A stretch of 10,858 bases of DNA, taken from contig CAIVAX010000417.1 in the NCBI GenBank assembly GCA_903903935.1, positions 1 to 10,858 of the forward strand, given 5' to 3'. Shown here piece by piece: positions 7,990-10,858 of the stretch. The position numbers and the translations under genes were made by a program. This DNA is from an uncultured Hyphomicrobiales bacterium. Its GTDB lineage: Bacteria; Pseudomonadota; Alphaproteobacteria; Rhizobiales; Beijerinckiaceae. Every line of letters begins with the position of its first letter. Position 1 is the first letter of the stretch. The notes beneath the pieces were generated by a model. It had not been told where the DNA came from and ran no database searches. It was given only the letters and a program-made list of their open reading frames with translations.

Positions 7990-8598
7990 ATGGGCACGAC
8001 CAAGGCAACCGATCCAGTTGATCAAAAATTACTAGAGCTCGCAGCTCAGCACATTCGTCGATATGGGCCCAAAAAAACGACCATCGTCTCCATCGCCGAA
8101 GAAGCGGGCATGTCGCATGCCAATATCTATCGCTATTTTCCCTCCAAACATGCGCTCGTCGATGCGGTGATTGAGCAATGGCTCAAACCCATTGAAAAGG
8201 GAATGAAAGACATCACCGATAGCCCCGATCCGGCACGCGACAAGCTCGAGCGTCTCACAAGCGCCCTTTTTCGCGCCTATAGACGCAAGCTTGAGGATGA
8301 TCCCCAACTCTTCGATATTTTTGTCACCGCGGCGCTCAATTCAAAAGGTTTGGCCCGGCGTCACCGCAACCGCATTGTCACTGAACTCAGGCGTATGGTT
8401 GAAGACGGGATTGCCAGCGGTTCCTTCGCCATCTCAGACAGCCGTATGGGTGTATTGATGATTTTGGATGGCCTATCCCGTTTTCTCAATCCCGTTTCTG
8501 TTTCTCAGGACAGAGAGGCAACAGCGGTTGATCTTGAAGCCAGAATGGAGAAGATCTCACATATTATTTTCCGCTCAATCGCCTCTGGCGAGTTCTAA
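7990..8598 (+). CDS. TetR-family transcriptional regulator
   Basis: This 202-residue protein has a TetR-type DNA-binding domain in the first 65 residues: an opening helix (DQKLLELAAQHIRRYG, 11-26), then the helix-turn-helix with TIVSIAEEAG (31-40), the recognition segment MSHANIYRYFPSK (41-53) and ALVDAV. The rest (about 70-202) is alpha-helical and variable, as expected for a ligand-binding and dimerisation domain; I cannot name the ligand. It begins 28 bp after zapE on the same strand and may be cotranscribed with it. It is followed by a 271-bp AT-rich gap before mdh that contains palindromic motifs. TetR repressors often bind next to their own gene, so zapE-tetR or mdh are candidate targets. 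That is inference only. Confidence 0.9.
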   Translation: MGTTKATDPVDQKLLELAAQHIRRYGPKKTTIVSIAEEAGMSHANIYRYFPSKHALVDAVIEQWLKPIEKGMKDITDSPDPARDKLERLTSALFRAYRRKLEDDPQLFDIFVTAALNSKGLARRHRNRIVTELRRMVEDGIASGSFAISDSRMGVLMILDGLSRFLNPVSVSQDREATAVDLEARMEKISHIIFRSIASGEF

Positions 8599-8610
8599 CA
8601 TTTGCTATTT

Positions 8611-8636
8611 TTTACATTATTTGTAAATTGTAACAA
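8611..8636. promoter_or_regulatory. TGTAA half-site cluster downstream of tetR (possible operator)
   Basis: TTTACA (8611-8616) and TGTAAA (8622-8627) form a 6-bp inverted repeat around 5 bases. It is directly followed by the 9-bp palindrome TTGTAACAA (8628-8636; TTGT-A-ACAA). Three TGTAA half-sites therefore fall within 26 bp, in mixed orientation. The TTTACA/TGTAAA arms also form a weak AT-rich hairpin just after the tetR stop, but there is no terminating T-run after it. It could be a transcription factor operator in the mdh upstream region; the protein that binds is unknown. Confidence 0.4.
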
Positions 8637-8640
8637 CTCT

Positions 8641-8691
8641 TTAAGTCTCCACATATCTTCTCTTTAGCCTCCCGTCTTAAAGTTAAGTCTC
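8641..8691 (+). repeat. Direct repeat TTAAGTCTC, 42 bp apart, in tetR-mdh gap
   Basis: The 9-mer TTAAGTCTC occurs at 8641-8649 and again at 8683-8691. Start-to-start spacing is 42 bp, about four helical turns, so both would lie on the same face of the DNA. The surrounding gap is AT-rich and without a gene. This may be a regulatory pair, but 9-mers of this composition can recur by chance. Confidence 0.35.
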
Positions 8692-8747
8692 TGATTATAA
8701 GTTAGTTTCAGCAATTTCACCCAGCCCTCAGCCCATAGATCCCCTAA

Positions 8748-8756
8748 TTGTTACAA
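8748..8756. promoter_or_regulatory. Second TTGT-N-ACAA palindrome upstream of mdh
   Basis: TTGTTACAA at 8748-8756 is the exact reverse complement of TTGTAACAA at 8628-8636, 120 bp upstream. Both fit the interrupted palindrome TTGT-N-ACAA. The site is 113 bp before the mdh start. Two copies in one 271-bp non-coding gap suggest a DNA-binding site, unproven. Confidence 0.35.
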
Positions 8757-8783
8757 GAAATTAGCCTTTTGCCTGACTTGATC

Positions 8784-9835
<1,052 letters not shown>

Positions 9836-9852
9836 GCCATTGCTTCATGAGC

Positions 9853-9883
9853 GCACGCCATAGTGACTTTGGCGTGCATTTTT
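9853..9883 (+). terminator. Intrinsic terminator after mdh
   Basis: An 8-bp perfect GC-rich stem, GCACGCCA (9853-9860) and TGGCGTGC (9870-9877), with a 9-base loop is followed by ATTTTT. It begins 18 bases after the mdh stop and ends 39 bases before sucC. The T-run is only five long and is followed by G, so partial read-through into sucC is plausible. Confidence 0.8.
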
Positions 9884-9907
9884 GCGTCAGCATCAGAGGA
9901 AAGGCCT

Positions 9908-9914
9908 AGGAGGG
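9908..9914 (+). promoter_or_regulatory. Strong ribosome binding site of sucC
   Basis: AGGAGGG lies 8 bases before the sucC ATG, the best Shine-Dalgarno match in the window, and it fixes the start codon. It is flanked by GGCC (9903-9906) and GGCC (9913-9916), which could form a short 4-bp stem with most of the site in its loop. That stem is probably too weak to matter. Confidence 0.8.
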
Positions 9915-9922
9915 CCAAACCA

Positions 9923-10858
9923 ATGAATATTCATGAATATCAAGCCAAAGCCATTTTAAAATCCTTTGGTGCGCCTGTCTCTCGTGGGGTTGCTATTTTG
10001 GATGCAGCTCAGGCTGAAGCAGCTGCCAAAGAACTTGGCGGACCACTCTGGGTCGTGAAATCCCAAATCCATGCCGGTGGACGTGGCAAGGGAAAATTCA
10101 AAGAAGCCTCCGCAGGTGACAAAGGCGGCGTGCGTCTTGCAAAATCGATTGATGAGGTCAAAGCTTTTGCTCAGCAAATGCTGGGCAATACGCTCGTCAC
10201 AATTCAGACCGGACCCTCCGGCAAACAGGTCAATCGTCTGTATATTGAAGAAGGCTCAGACATTGCCAAGGAGCTCTATCTCTCCGCTCTGGTTGATCGC
10301 ACAACTTCTCGCGTCTCCTTTGTGGCCTCAACAGAAGGCGGCATGGATATTGAGGCCGTGGCGCATGACACGCCAGAAAAGATCCATACGTTCTCTGTTG
10401 ATCCTGCAACTGGTGTGATGCCGCATCATGGCCGCACCTTGTCGCGCGCCCTCAATTTGAAGGGTGATCTGGCCAAGCAGGCTGATCGTCTTCTAGGCCA
10501 ATTATATAAGGCCTTTGTTGAGACAGACATGGCTATGCTTGAAATCAACCCCCTCATCATCACTACAGACGGCAACCTGCGCTGTCTGGATGCGAAGGTA
10601 TCCTTCGACTCCAATGCGCTCTATCGTCATCCCGATATTTTTGCGCTTCGTGATGAAACAGAAGAAGATGCCAAAGAGCTTGAGGCCTCTAAATATGACC
10701 TCAATTACATAACTCTCGATGGCACCATTGGCTGCATGGTCAATGGCGCTGGCCTTGCTATGGCCACGATGGACATTATTAAATTATACGGCGAGTCTCC
10801 TGCGAACTTTCTGGATGTGGGCGGCGGCGCCTCGAAAGAGAAAGTTACGGCTGCTTTC
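9923..10858 (+). CDS. sucC: Succinyl-CoA synthetase beta subunit, N-terminal part (3' end beyond right edge)
   Basis: This is the beta subunit of the enzyme that converts succinyl-CoA to succinate with formation of ATP or GTP; it pairs with SucD. The first 312 of about 398 residues are present and the frame is open to the window edge. The ATP-grasp domain has MNIHEYQAK at the start, K46 in [14 protein letters not shown] (44-57), and the metal ligands N209 (MLEINPL) and D223 (LDAKVSFD), which keep a constant +10 offset from E. coli N199 and D213. The C-terminal flavodoxin-like domain begins around 255 with [12 protein letters not shown] (269-280) and NFLDVGGGA (295-303). A very good ribosome binding site precedes the ATG. 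sucD is expected next but lies outside the window. The enzyme's succinate product is the substrate of the sdh complex encoded upstream. Confidence 0.97.
   Translation, partial: MNIHEYQAKAILKSFGAPVSRGVAILDAAQAEAAAKELGGPLWVVKSQIHAGGRGKGKFKEASAGDKGGVRLAKSIDEVKAFAQQMLGNTLVTIQTGPSGKQVNRLYIEEGSDIAKELYLSALVDRTTSRVSFVASTEGGMDIEAVAHDTPEKIHTFSVDPATGVMPHHGRTLSRALNLKGDLAKQADRLLGQLYKAFVETDMAMLEINPLIITTDGNLRCLDAKVSFDSNALYRHPDIFALRDETEEDAKELEASKYDLNYITLDGTIGCMVNGAGLAMATMDIIKLYGESPANFLDVGGGASKEKVTAAF

Noticed and set aside
8677..8686. CtrA-type binding site (TTAA-N7-TTAA)
   Set aside because: The two TTAA copies at 8677-8680 and 8683-8686 are separated by two bases, not seven.

Overview
The window looks like the chromosome of an alphaproteobacterium, most likely a Hyphomicrobiales (Rhizobiales) relative of intermediate G+C. 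Three things point there. Protein motifs match that class: SdhA/SdhB, an LDH-like malate dehydrogenase with the IGAGQIGG start, a small lipoprotein ending in PFFLDFLL just before lysA, and a TlpA opposite argH. The gene order sdhCDAB - zapE - mdh - sucC is familiar from that class. I recall both points from general knowledge and did not run a search. No mobile element, CRISPR array, tRNA, rRNA or clearly foreign gene was seen.

Layout. On the minus strand (1-2372), argH, an LptM-like lipoprotein and the 5' part of lysA are read in that order as an amino-acid biosynthesis block. A 41-bp divergent gap separates argH from tlpA, which reads rightward. Then come the four succinate dehydrogenase genes sdhC, sdhD, sdhA and sdhB (3181-6703), the ATPase gene zapE (6807-7961), a TetR-family regulator (7990-8598), a 271-bp AT-rich gap with repeated short motifs, mdh (8870-9835), a terminator hairpin, and the first 312 codons of sucC running off the right edge.

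Function. The right three quarters encode consecutive or neighbouring parts of the citric acid cycle: succinyl-CoA synthetase beta (sucC), succinate dehydrogenase (complex II) and malate dehydrogenase. TlpA is a membrane-anchored periplasmic thiol reductase of the type that helps metal loading of cytochrome oxidase, so it fits a respiratory neighbourhood. The left block makes arginine (argH) and lysine (lysA).

This is mostly a conserved housekeeping region, and I did not find a convincing undescribed system. The points most worth a second look are non-coding: a strong two-part inverted repeat between sdhB and zapE; a cluster of TGTAA half-sites between tetR and mdh; a perfect 12-bp tandem duplication carrying the sdhD ribosome binding site; and the terminator that separates mdh from sucC. 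The tetR gene between zapE and mdh is the least expected gene.
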